A DNA stretch of 21,056 nt from NCBI GenBank assembly GCA_964608495.1, contig CAZSOQ010000084.1:1-21056 (forward strand). The letters are read 5' to 3'. Origin of the DNA: JAKORR01 sp964608495 (GTDB taxonomy: Bacteria > Armatimonadota > Zipacnadia > Zipacnadales > FEN-943). The notes under the pieces are model-generated. The model did no database searches and was not told the origin of the DNA. It saw only the letters and a program-made list of their open reading frames with translations. Shown here piece after piece: positions 12,910 through 20,570 of the stretch. Position 1 is the first letter of the stretch, and each line of letters opens with the position of its first letter. Position numbers and translations under genes: made by a program.

Positions 12910-14964
12910 CTACTTCGATCTCAGGTCGTAGACGGCCCAGTTCACTTCCCGGGCGTGCGAGACAAGCTCCGGGTAGGGCGTGTCCGTCGCGCTGAGGAAG
13001 CCGATGTTGTAGTTCTCACCGTCGAAGCGCCCGGTCAGCGGCTCGTCCACGTACTGAAACCAGTGCGCCCCCACGCACCAGGACTTCTGGGCCGCGGTGC
13101 GCACGTACTCGGCGTACTGCAGACCCCGATCCTCCTGGGTGGGCACCGGGCCGAGGCCCGGATGGAACATGCCACGGTCCAGCGCCCCGAAGTGGAACTC
13201 GCCGATGATCATGGGCCGGTCCACGTGCTCGAAGTGCGCCGCGAAGGCCAGCAGGTTCGAGGCCCGGCCATAGATGTTGAAGGAGATGACGTCGCAGTAC
13301 TTCGCCGCGGCCGCGAGCACCTCGGGTGTGGCCACGCAAAGGCGCGGGCCGAGATAGAGCTGGTTGGGCGCGTGCTTGTGGATGAGGGCGCTCACGACGC
13401 TGAAGTAGCGCTCGGCGAAGTCGGCCAGCAGGAAGGACAGGTCCTCCTGGACGGCCTGCGAGTCACGATTGGGCGGGTCCACGGGCTGAGCCAGGAAGAC
13501 CTCCCAGGACTGGAACCCAGCGCCCCAGCGCTCGTTGAGCCGGGCGATGTCGCCGTACCTGGCGCGCAGAAGGGCGGTGAAGGCCTTCTTCACGGCCCGG
13601 TCCCCGGTCAGGCGGAGGGCGTTGAAGACGACCGGGTAGCGGGCGAGGCCCTCCCAGTTGCCCCAGGGAAGCTCGTTGTCCACGAAGTAGCCGATGCAGT
13701 AGGGGTCCTCGCGGAAGGCATTGGCGGCGCCGAGGATGTTCTTCTCGGCGACCTGCGGCCAGTCTTCGGCGTAGACGTCCACGATCTGGCCCCAGGCGCC
13801 GGGGAAGGTGGCCGAGCCGCCGGTGCCCGTCGGGGCCGTGAAGGGGATCCGAAGCCGACGGTAGCAGTCCCAGTTGGCCCAGTTGCCCACCGTGTCGAAC
13901 CCCCAGGCCTTCAGGCGCTTGCGGGTGACATCAGTCCACGCGGCGAAGGCGTCGTCGCCGTACTTGCGCTCGACGTTCATGCGGAAGAAGTCCACGTTCT
14001 CGGTGTCGGCGCCGCCGTACCTGTGGAGAGGGTCGTCCGGCGCGGGGAACCAGGTGAACAGCGCCTGGCGCCCCTTGATCGGGCCCCAGTTGTCCAGGCC
14101 CACGCAGTCAATGCCGATGGACCAGAACAGGTGGCCCGTGGGCGTCACGAGCCACCACTTGCCGTTGACCTTCTCGGCGCGGAACCAGCCCGTGCCCTCG
14201 AGCTGGGGCCCGGCGAGCCATCCGCCGTACTCGTCCCTGTCGGGCGGGAGGGGCGCCGTCTCGAGCTCCGCGGCCTCGGCCTGCCGGCGCTGGGCCAGCT
14301 CCGCCTCATCGTGGACCTTGCCGGGCCAGTCGGCGCCCGTGTACTGGCCGAACCGGTCCACGATGCGGTCCAGGGCCGGGGCCATCACGAGGCGCACGTT
14401 GTCGAAGTACAGCGTGTGCTCGCGGCTGGGCCGGTAGAGGAAGAACTGGAAGGCGGTGATGTGCGCCAGGTCAATCTCACCGGAGGCGAGGCTGCCGGTC
14501 ACGTCGCCGGTCTCCGCGGCGGGCGGGCCGGCGCGCATGAACAGGGGCCTGTCGGGGATCGCCAGCGACACGGTCACGGGCCTGCGGGAGGGAACCGCGA
14601 TGCTCGTCTGCCGGCAGTGGACCCGGCCGTCGGCCTCGGGGCTGTCGTCCACGCGCACGCTGAGCTCCAGGGACTCTTCCCCCGGGTTGAACACGTCGAA
14701 GACAATGGCGCCATAGGGCCGCCAGTCGCTCGTGTCGTAGGCAGTGCCCGCGGCAAACCAGACGTTCGGATAGGTGGTCACGCCGAAGACGACCTTGAGC
14801 GAGCGCTCGCCGTCGGTGGCGTGGTCGCGGGCCGACTCCAGGACCACGTCGTGCGCCACCAGACCGTCCACCGCGCCGTCGGCCTCGAAGGAGTTGAGCA
14901 GCAGGGCCTGGCCACAGCCACAGGCCAGACAGAAGGCGAGGAGCGCGAAGGCCTTGGGGATCAC
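12910..14964 (-). CDS. Secreted GH50/agarase-like glycoside hydrolase
   Basis: This is probably an extracellular or periplasmic retaining glycosidase acting on a polysaccharide. The 684-aa protein has a signal peptide (residues 1-20, Cys-rich, ending CGCGQA, possibly a lipoprotein). A beta-sandwich at about 21-195 resembles a carbohydrate-binding module and ends in HTLYFDNVRLV. A (beta/alpha)8 domain follows. EKVNGKWWLVTPTGHLFWSI (264-283) is the hallmark entry to GH50-type agarases. Glu431 in YFVDNELPWG is the likely acid/base and Glu589 in PMIIGEFHFG the likely nucleophile. The GTG at 14964 has GAGGTG eight bases upstream. Agarose need not be the substrate: many land and freshwater bacteria carry such homologues. 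Clan-level fold is firm, family fairly so, substrate unknown. Confidence 0.82.
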   Translation of the reverse strand: MIPKAFALLAFCLACGCGQALLLNSFEADGAVDGLVAHDVVLESARDHATDGERSLKVVFGVTTYPNVWFAAGTAYDTSDWRPYGAIVFDVFNPGEESLELSVRVDDSPEADGRVHCRQTSIAVPSRRPVTVSLAIPDRPLFMRAGPPAAETGDVTGSLASGEIDLAHITAFQFFLYRPSREHTLYFDNVRLVMAPALDRIVDRFGQYTGADWPGKVHDEAELAQRRQAEAAELETAPLPPDRDEYGGWLAGPQLEGTGWFRAEKVNGKWWLVTPTGHLFWSIGIDCVGLDNWGPIKGRQALFTWFPAPDDPLHRYGGADTENVDFFRMNVERKYGDDAFAAWTDVTRKRLKAWGFDTVGNWANWDCYRRLRIPFTAPTGTGGSATFPGAWGQIVDVYAEDWPQVAEKNILGAANAFREDPYCIGYFVDNELPWGNWEGLARYPVVFNALRLTGDRAVKKAFTALLRARYGDIARLNERWGAGFQSWEVFLAQPVDPPNRDSQAVQEDLSFLLADFAERYFSVVSALIHKHAPNQLYLGPRLCVATPEVLAAAAKYCDVISFNIYGRASNLLAFAAHFEHVDRPMIIGEFHFGALDRGMFHPGLGPVPTQEDRGLQYAEYVRTAAQKSWCVGAHWFQYVDEPLTGRFDGENYNIGFLSATDTPYPELVSHAREVNWAVYDLRSK

Positions 14965-15230
14965 TGCGGCATCACCTCGAACAAGGATTGGGCACGGCGG
15001 CGACGGCAGACGCGGGAGCGAGCGACGGGCGCCGTGGTCGTCAGGGCACTTCGCGGTGACGAGCGCCGGGCCTCCGAGCGGCGCCGGCCGCGGTGACCTC
15101 GACGCGCCGGTCGCGGGGCGCGCTGCACGGCGTCGGGGCGACCGCGCGCCGGCAGGGATGGGCGAAGGGCGGGCGAAGGTTGTGCGCCAGCGTTCGAGGG
15201 AGGGCCAAATCGTAGGGGGGTGAGGAGCGA

Positions 15231-15527
15231 ATGTGCAAGGGTCACGGGTCCCTAAGGTTCTGGGTGTGGCTCCTGCTAGTCTTCGGGGCAGTGCTGGTGC
15301 TCATCAGTGTCGTCGTCGTCGTCCTTGCCCTTGCCGACCCGGACTTCGTCGCCGAGTCGCCTCTGGCAACTCCCCTCATCCCGGCGGTGGGTGTCCTGGT
15401 GCTGGCCCTGGGCGCCATCGCGTCGGCGGTGGTAAGGATGGGCGAGATGCTCGACGAGGCGCTGACGTTGCTGCGAAGGATCGCGGGCTCCACGGACGAG
15501 GGCGGCGATTCCGGGACGCCGGCCTGA
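15231..15527 (+). CDS. Small two-helix membrane protein, unknown function
   Basis: I do not recognise this 98-aa protein. It has two clear membrane helices, at about residues 9-35 (very Val/Leu-rich) and 46-67. An acidic loop (ADPDFVAESP) joins them, and a short amphipathic C-terminal tail (MGEMLDEALTLLRRIAG) may be a coiled coil lying on the membrane. The ATG at 15231 is preceded by a purine-rich GGGGGGTGAGGAG stretch, a good ribosome site. It starts a plus-strand unit that may include the sialidase-like gene 93 bases downstream, divergent from the GH50-like gene. Codon use is like that of its neighbours, which supports it being real. Confidence 0.65.
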   Translation: MCKGHGSLRFWVWLLLVFGAVLVLISVVVVVLALADPDFVAESPLATPLIPAVGVLVLALGAIASAVVRMGEMLDEALTLLRRIAGSTDEGGDSGTPA

Positions 15528-15620
15528 CGCCCGCCGGGCAGGGAATCCGGGCGGTTGCGGAAAGGCCCATCCACGACAGCAAGGTGATGCCGCATGGCGC
15601 ACAGCGGAGAAGGGGGAGTG

Positions 15621-17183
15621 ATGACCGCCGGCTTGATGATCGTTGGCGTGCTGGCCGTGTCGCTCCAGGCACAGGCGCCCACGGCCGGGGACCCCTATGA
15701 CGCCCCGCTACTGCAGGGCTGCGAGCGCACGGTCGCCGCGTCGCCGGGCGGGTATTTCCCGGTGCTGGTGCGGCTGGACGGCGAGCGGCTGGGAGCCGTG
15801 CTCCGCGGCGGCGCTCCTCATCTGGGGATCGGCGGCAGGCTAGACTGGGTCGTCTCGGAGGACGGGGGCCGCACGTGGGGCGGTCGAGTGGTGGTCGCCG
15901 ACTCGGCCTGGGACGACCGCAACCCGGCCTGCCACAGCATGCCCGACGGCACGATCGTGGTGGCCTACCAGGAGTGCCACACCTACGATGACCAGGGGCG
16001 CTATGGCAAGGGCACCACTCCCTCGCGCTACATGATCACCCGCTCGACCGACGGCGGCAGGACCTGGGCCGAGCCCGAGCCTTTCCCCACCGCCTACGGC
16101 TGTCCCTTCGGGCAGATGGTCCCGCTGGACGATGGGTCGGTGCTGACGGCCTGCTACTCCTGGCACAACCACATCGGCCTGATGCGCTCAGAGGACAGCG
16201 GCAGGACCTGGCAGCCCCACGCGAAGTTGCCGGGGTGCGGCGAGACGGCGCTGTGCCGGGACAGGGCGGGACGGATCTTCGCCTTCATCCGTGAGGACCT
16301 GGGCGAGACCGCGCTGCTCGCGCCCGACGTCGAGAAGACCGAGCGCGTGGGGCATTACCTTCGGGCGACGGTGTCGAAGGACGGCGGCAAGACCTGGACC
16401 GAGCCCGTGACGCTGACCCATCCGGCCCAGCATCCCGGCGGCGCAGAGGCCCTGGCGGACGGATCGCTGCTGCTGTGCTATGGCCAGCGCGCCGTGCCCT
16501 ACGGAGTGGGGGCCCTGCACTGGGACAGCTCCGAGGCCCTGGCCCGGCTGCTCGAAGGCGGTGAGGCCCCCCTGCCCTCGGCCCGGCGCGTGCTGGTCGC
16601 CTGGGACTGCGCGCGGACCGACTGCGGCTACCCCTCGCCGGTGCAGCTCGACGACGGCACCGTGGTGGTGATGTACTACGCCTACGGGACGCTGGACGAC
16701 CCGAAGGGCGAGAGAGCGGCCGTGGTGCGCTTCCGGCCGGAGGAGCTGAAGCGCTCCGTGGAGGCGGGTGAGGCGGTGCGGCTCGTGGTGCGGGACGATC
16801 TGGATCAATGCACGCCCGAGGAGAACTTGCGCCGGTGGACCTGGCGCACGGGCCTGGCCTGGGCGCACGGCGGCGATCTGCTGCACCTGCGGGACGGGAC
16901 GGGCGACGAGGTGCTGGGCTACGACCCGGGGCTGACCGGCCGGTACCGGGTCCACCTGGGCACGCGCTCGGTGACGCCGGCGATGAAGGTGCGGCTGCGG
17001 CTGGCGGGCGAGCAGGAGTGGGACCTGCTGGAGCTGCCCGACAGCGAGGGCAAGGACGCCTTCGCGGAACTGGAGTGGCGGGTGGCGGATCTGACGGGAA
17101 AGGCGATAGAGATCGCGCCGGTGGCGGGGCAGCCGGCCTACCTTGACTACTTCCGGTTCACGCCCGAGGCGACCGGTGAGTAG
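15621..17183 (+). CDS. Secreted sialidase-fold (Asp-box) protein
   Basis: This is a six-bladed-propeller protein of the sialidase/neuraminidase superfamily with a signal peptide (about residues 1-19, ending LQAQA). Four Asp-boxes of the form S.DGG.TW lie at about 79-86, 142-149, 190-197 and 252-259. A C-terminal beta-sandwich, about 390-520, ends YLDYFRFTP. The sequence lacks the FRIP arginine motif of classical exo-sialidases, so the substrate may be another glycan. The ATG at 15621, after AGGGGGAG, gives the cleaner signal peptide. An in-frame ATG at 15594, after AAGGTG, would add nine residues and is a fair alternative. It converges on the large glycosidase at 17303. Confidence 0.85.
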   Translation: MTAGLMIVGVLAVSLQAQAPTAGDPYDAPLLQGCERTVAASPGGYFPVLVRLDGERLGAVLRGGAPHLGIGGRLDWVVSEDGGRTWGGRVVVADSAWDDRNPACHSMPDGTIVVAYQECHTYDDQGRYGKGTTPSRYMITRSTDGGRTWAEPEPFPTAYGCPFGQMVPLDDGSVLTACYSWHNHIGLMRSEDSGRTWQPHAKLPGCGETALCRDRAGRIFAFIREDLGETALLAPDVEKTERVGHYLRATVSKDGGKTWTEPVTLTHPAQHPGGAEALADGSLLLCYGQRAVPYGVGALHWDSSEALARLLEGGEAPLPSARRVLVAWDCARTDCGYPSPVQLDDGTVVVMYYAYGTLDDPKGERAAVVRFRPEELKRSVEAGEAVRLVVRDDLDQCTPEENLRRWTWRTGLAWAHGGDLLHLRDGTGDEVLGYDPGLTGRYRVHLGTRSVTPAMKVRLRLAGEQEWDLLELPDSEGKDAFAELEWRVADLTGKAIEIAPVAGQPAYLDYFRFTPEATGE

Positions 17184-17228
17184 CGCGGGCGGCCGCGCGA
17201 GGGCGGCTGCGGGATCGAGGCTGCGGCT

Positions 17229-17261
17229 GCAGTGCGCAAGGGCCTCGTTCGAGTGCGCTGC
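17229..17261. terminator. Hairpin between convergent sialidase and glycosidase genes
   Basis: GCAGTGCGC at 17229-17237 can pair with GTGCGCTGC at 17253-17261 as a nine-pair stem including two G-U pairs on one strand, with a 15-base loop. It sits in the middle of the 119-base convergent gap. No T-tract follows on either strand, so it is a modest candidate. Confidence 0.3.
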
Positions 17262-17302
17262 GTCTCGATACCTCAGGAGGCACGGGGAGAGTGCCAGCCG
17301 GG

Positions 17303-20020
17303 TTAGCCGCCCCGCAAGGCCGATGCGAGCCCCTCGACGGCCTCGACCTGCTCGGCGCCGCGCGCCGACAGGTACAGGGGCGCCTCACCCAGCACCCCCG
17401 GCAGCACCTCCAGCCGCGCGCCGGAGACGTCCGTGACGCCCACACCCGTGGCCTTGAGGCGGTCGCGCAGGGCCTGCGGCACCTGGACCCCACCCTCGCA
17501 CCACAGGGCACAGACCCGCGCGTCAGCGTGGCGGAAGTCGAATCCGAAGACCTGGTTCGGCCCCGTCCAGCTCCTGACGTGCCGCGTCCCCGGCGGCAGG
17601 ACCCAGGCCAGGGTGTTGAGGGCAACGAGGGTCTTGCGGGGCACGCCGGCCCACTCGAAGAAGGGATGGAAGCAGCAACCGTGCTCGCGGTTCATCACGA
17701 AGGGCCAGTTGCCGATGTGGTAGAAGACCTTCTCGACGCCGGAGGCCAGGGCGACGATGTGGTGCTTGGCGGCGTAGGTGGCGGCCAGGCGCTCACTGTC
17801 GGCCGCGTAGTGGATCGTGAAGCGAGAGTCGGCCGTCGTGGGGTCGGGGTCGTCGTCGGCATAGAGGCCATACTCGGTGATCCAGATGGGGCGCTCTCCC
17901 CTCGAGGCAGCCAGCGTCTCCCTCACGCCCGCGAAGTCCGCCAACATGCCCGAGGTGGGCTGCAGGCCCGGGTAGCGGTGCTCGCTGAGGATGTCCATGC
18001 TCGCGACGATCAACGACAGGTTCTCGGCATCGCGCAGGTAGCCCAGGCCGGCGCCGAGGAGGAGACTGTCCGCCGAGGCGGCGCGGACGGCCCGGCGCGC
18101 GGTAGCCAGGAAGGTCAGGTAGGTGTGGGCCAGGTCGAGGTTCGACGACTCGCCACCCTTGCGGTCGCTGGGCTCGTTGAAGACCTCGTAGTGGCGCACC
18201 TTGCCGCGGAAGTGCTCGGCGACCGCGCGGACGTAGGCCTCGTAAAGGTCGAAGCTCCTGGGTAGCCACCAGACGCGCCGAGACTGGGCCTCGCCGCCCG
18301 TGGTGCCCTCGAGCGGATCGGGCGCGGTGGACGCCCACTCGGACGTCGGGTCCGCCAGGCACAGCTGCACGTGCACGCCCAGGCCGCGGAGGCGCTCGTA
18401 CTGCGCATCCGCCTCGGCGAAGTCGGGGGCCCCCGGCTGGGGCTGCACGTCCTGCCACTTGCAGAACCAGCTCCGGACCCAGGTGAGGCCCATGGCGCGG
18501 GCGCGGCGCATGTACAGGTCCGAGACGAAGGCGTGGTTGATGCCCAGGAAGCCATCGGCGCCTGGATACTGCTGCTCGAAGGGGTAGATCACGGCGGCCC
18601 GTAGCGAGCGCGAGGTGCGCCAGCCGTCGCCCGAGAGCGTCAGGTGGAGGCGGTAGAAGCCGGGCTGGGTGATGCCCAGGTCCACGTCCTGGCCCCAGGC
18701 CTCGGCGGCCTTGAGCGGCACGTCCCGGGCGTACCGCTCCTCGCGGCTGCCGAAGAAGTCCTCGACCTCCACGGCCACGCGGACGGTCTGGTCCCGCTCG
18801 ACAAGGTTGACCAGGGAGAGCCGTGGCGCGACCTTCTCGCCCAAGAGGTAGGTGTTGCCCTCGTGGCCCGTGTCCAGCGCGAGCTCCACGGGGAAGGCGG
18901 GCTCGTAGTCGGTCGGCTGGTCGCCCAGCTCAAGCTGCAAGGCGTCCAGCCAGAGCGTCGCGGGGAGCTCGAGCTCGGGCGTCGCGTCCAGCCCCACGAC
19001 GACGAAGGCGATCTCGGCCTGGGGCGTCGCGGTGAAGGAGAGCCGCTGCCACTGGGTGGTCGCGCTGAAGGTCCGCGTGGTGGCCTTGCCCGAGCCCTCG
19101 ATGAGGTGGGCGATGACGGGAAGGCCGTCGCGCGAGGCCTTGATCTGGAAGGAGAAGGTCACGGGCTTGCCCTTGGCGACCGGGCAGTAGCCGATCGGGC
19201 ACAGGGGCAGGTGCCGGAGGGTCTCGCGGCTGGCCTGGGCGCGCAGCCGGTAGGTGAAGTCGTTGTAGTAGACGGGGAGCTTGCCGTCCTCGAGGGTGAT
19301 GCGGAAGCTGCGCTGCCCGTCGGCGGCGGTGGTGGGATCGAGCTCGCCGAAGAGCTCATCGGCGCCGTAGGTGGCCCAGCCGAAGGCGCCCGCCTCGAAG
19401 CTGCCGTTGGGGAGCAGGTTCTTGCGCCCCTCGACGGCGAGGACGTTGGCAGGCTTGTCCGGCTCGGCCTCGACGATGCGCACGTCGTCAACCCACAGCG
19501 TGCCGGTGCTGTCGAAGCTGAACTGGAAGCGCGAGACCTCGGCGGGCAGGGCCTTCGTGCTGTGGAAGCGCAGGCGGAACTCGCGCCACAGGGGCCCCGC
19601 GAAGACGAGCTGCCAGAGGCGGTTGTCGCTCCAGTCGGTGGTGTCGCGCACGGCGACGAAGACGCCTCGGGTGAGACCCTCGCCGCGCGCCCAGAAGCGC
19701 GCCTCGTACCACTGGTCGGCCTTCAGGGCGACCACGCCGACCTGGCCGAAGCCGGGCCCCCAGCCCTTGTCGAGGCGGGTGCAGGTGACCTGGGCCGCGT
19801 GGCCGCCGTCGCGGCCCTCGCCGAGGGCCAGGGAGCCGTCGCCGTCCTGGGGGGCGATGTAGACCCAGTCGGCCGGGAGCTTGCCCGTCGCGTCGGCCCG
19901 CTCGAAGTCGGCGTTCTTGGTCTCTACCGCCGCCTGGCCCCAGGCAGGGCCGCAGACCAGGAGAAGGGCCAGGAGCGCCAGGTGGCCGCGAGCTCTGAGC
20001 AGCGTGCTGGTGACTGCCAC
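17303..20020 (-). CDS. Large secreted glycosidase: two beta-sandwich modules plus GH39/GH5-like TIM barrel
   Basis: This is a 905-aa exported protein likely to cleave a polysaccharide outside the cytoplasm. The signal peptide covers about 1-28 (LLALLLVCGPAWGQA). Two modules resembling CBM4/9-type sandwiches follow at about 33-185 (ending TLWVDDVRIVE) and 200-367 (NLLPNGSFEAGAFGW to LWLDALQLELG). A linker beta-domain at about 375-480 leads into a TIM barrel at about 485-815. Glu616 in YEVFNEPSD is the likely acid/base and Glu716 in IWITEYGLY the likely nucleophile, the spacing of retaining clan GH-A enzymes such as GH39. The GTG at 20020 follows GGAGGTGA. The family within clan A and the substrate remain uncertain. 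A short beta-rich C-terminal domain closes the protein. Confidence 0.8.
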   Translation of the reverse strand: MAVTSTLLRARGHLALLALLLVCGPAWGQAAVETKNADFERADATGKLPADWVYIAPQDGDGSLALGEGRDGGHAAQVTCTRLDKGWGPGFGQVGVVALKADQWYEARFWARGEGLTRGVFVAVRDTTDWSDNRLWQLVFAGPLWREFRLRFHSTKALPAEVSRFQFSFDSTGTLWVDDVRIVEAEPDKPANVLAVEGRKNLLPNGSFEAGAFGWATYGADELFGELDPTTAADGQRSFRITLEDGKLPVYYNDFTYRLRAQASRETLRHLPLCPIGYCPVAKGKPVTFSFQIKASRDGLPVIAHLIEGSGKATTRTFSATTQWQRLSFTATPQAEIAFVVVGLDATPELELPATLWLDALQLELGDQPTDYEPAFPVELALDTGHEGNTYLLGEKVAPRLSLVNLVERDQTVRVAVEVEDFFGSREERYARDVPLKAAEAWGQDVDLGITQPGFYRLHLTLSGDGWRTSRSLRAAVIYPFEQQYPGADGFLGINHAFVSDLYMRRARAMGLTWVRSWFCKWQDVQPQPGAPDFAEADAQYERLRGLGVHVQLCLADPTSEWASTAPDPLEGTTGGEAQSRRVWWLPRSFDLYEAYVRAVAEHFRGKVRHYEVFNEPSDRKGGESSNLDLAHTYLTFLATARRAVRAASADSLLLGAGLGYLRDAENLSLIVASMDILSEHRYPGLQPTSGMLADFAGVRETLAASRGERPIWITEYGLYADDDPDPTTADSRFTIHYAADSERLAATYAAKHHIVALASGVEKVFYHIGNWPFVMNREHGCCFHPFFEWAGVPRKTLVALNTLAWVLPPGTRHVRSWTGPNQVFGFDFRHADARVCALWCEGGVQVPQALRDRLKATGVGVTDVSGARLEVLPGVLGEAPLYLSARGAEQVEAVEGLASALRGG

Positions 20021-20091
20021 GGCACGTCACCTCCGCAGACGGGTTGCCGCCTCGTCGCGCCGTTGGGTGAAGGACGGGGCGCCATGTCTGC

Positions 20092-20100
20092 ATTATCGCA
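20092..20100 (-). promoter_or_regulatory. Extended -10 promoter for the large glycosidase
   Basis: The minus strand reads TGCGATAAT, an extended -10 (TGn plus a -10 hexamer). I see no good -35, which extended -10 promoters do not need. The start would be about 65 bases before the GTG at 20020. This is a single-motif call. Confidence 0.35.
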
Positions 20101-20129
20101 CAACCTGTCCTGCGGCGCCGCCACACGCC

Positions 20130-20158
20130 TTGCCCGGGGTCAGCGGCTTCTATATCAT
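20130..20158 (+). promoter_or_regulatory. Sigma70-type promoter for the DUF202 gene
   Basis: TTGCCC (20130-20135) and TATCAT (20153-20158) are 17 bases apart. The -35 is the same hexamer as at gmk. It lies about 50 bases before the DUF202 ATG and is divergent from the extended -10 site at 20092-20100. Confidence 0.5.
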
Positions 20159-20207
20159 GCCTTCCACGCCACTGCCTGCGGCGTCAACCCGCGGAGGATC
20201 GAGGGCC

Positions 20208-20525
20208 ATGACACAGGAGCCTGACAGTCAACCACGGCCGAGCGACACGTGCCTGCGAGACACCCAGGCCGTCTACCGCACCAAACTCGCCAACCAAAGG
20301 ACCTTCCTGGCCTACGTCCGCACCGCCCTGGCCCTCGTGGCCGGGGGCGTGACGGGCCTATACTTTGAGGCCCCCCTGGCCACTGCCCTGGGGTGGCCCC
20401 TGATCGCCCTCGGCGGCCTGACCCTCGTGGTCGGCATCCACCAGTACCTCAAGATGCGGCGGCTGATCGAGCGAGCGGCCCGCCTCGATCTGCCTCCCCA
20501 CGACGACGGGGACGACGCGGACTAG
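20208..20525 (+). CDS. DUF202 (YidH-like) membrane protein
   Basis: This is a small inner-membrane protein of unknown function, 105 aa. The DUF202 signature is clear: KLANQRTFLAYVRTALALVAGG (26-47), matching the family's ERT.LA..RT.LAL...G. Two membrane helices lie at about 39-56 and 60-78, followed by a basic segment (KMRRLIERAAR) and a very acidic tail. The ATG at 20208 lies downstream of GGAGG and a second GAGGG. An open frame extends about 109 codons upstream, but across the promoter region and out of register with any gene. DUF202 members have been linked to membrane or ion stress in some bacteria, but nothing here shows a role. Confidence 0.88.
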   Translation: MTQEPDSQPRPSDTCLRDTQAVYRTKLANQRTFLAYVRTALALVAGGVTGLYFEAPLATALGWPLIALGGLTLVVGIHQYLKMRRLIERAARLDLPPHDDGDDAD

Positions 20526-20549
20526 CCCGGTCGCGTCTGCTCCGTGGGG

Positions 20550-20570
20550 GCGCCTGGGGCCTCAGGGCGC
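20550..20570. terminator. Hairpin between convergent DUF202 and right-edge gene
   Basis: GCGCCTG at 20550-20556 pairs with CAGGGCGC at 20563-20570 with one bulged G and a six-base loop. It spans the stop codon of the minus-strand gene (20564-20562) and lies 24 bases past the DUF202 stop. There is no T-tract. Confidence 0.35.

Noticed and set aside
12955..15096. A 713-codon plus-strand open frame opposite the GH50-like gene
   Set aside because: It mirrors the codons of the real minus-strand gene, which has a signal peptide and catalytic motifs; the plus-strand product has none.
14965..15594. A 13-base sequence, AGGTGATGCCGCA, just before the GH50-like start (minus) and again at 15582-15594 (plus) near the sialidase start
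   Set aside because: Both contain a Shine-Dalgarno core, and chance 13-base matches are expected in 21 kb of GC-rich DNA. It may only reflect ribosome-site constraint.
18644..20224. A 526-codon plus-strand open frame opposite the large glycosidase
   Set aside because: It is an antisense shadow. The real gene in that span has a ribosome site, a signal peptide and catalytic motifs.
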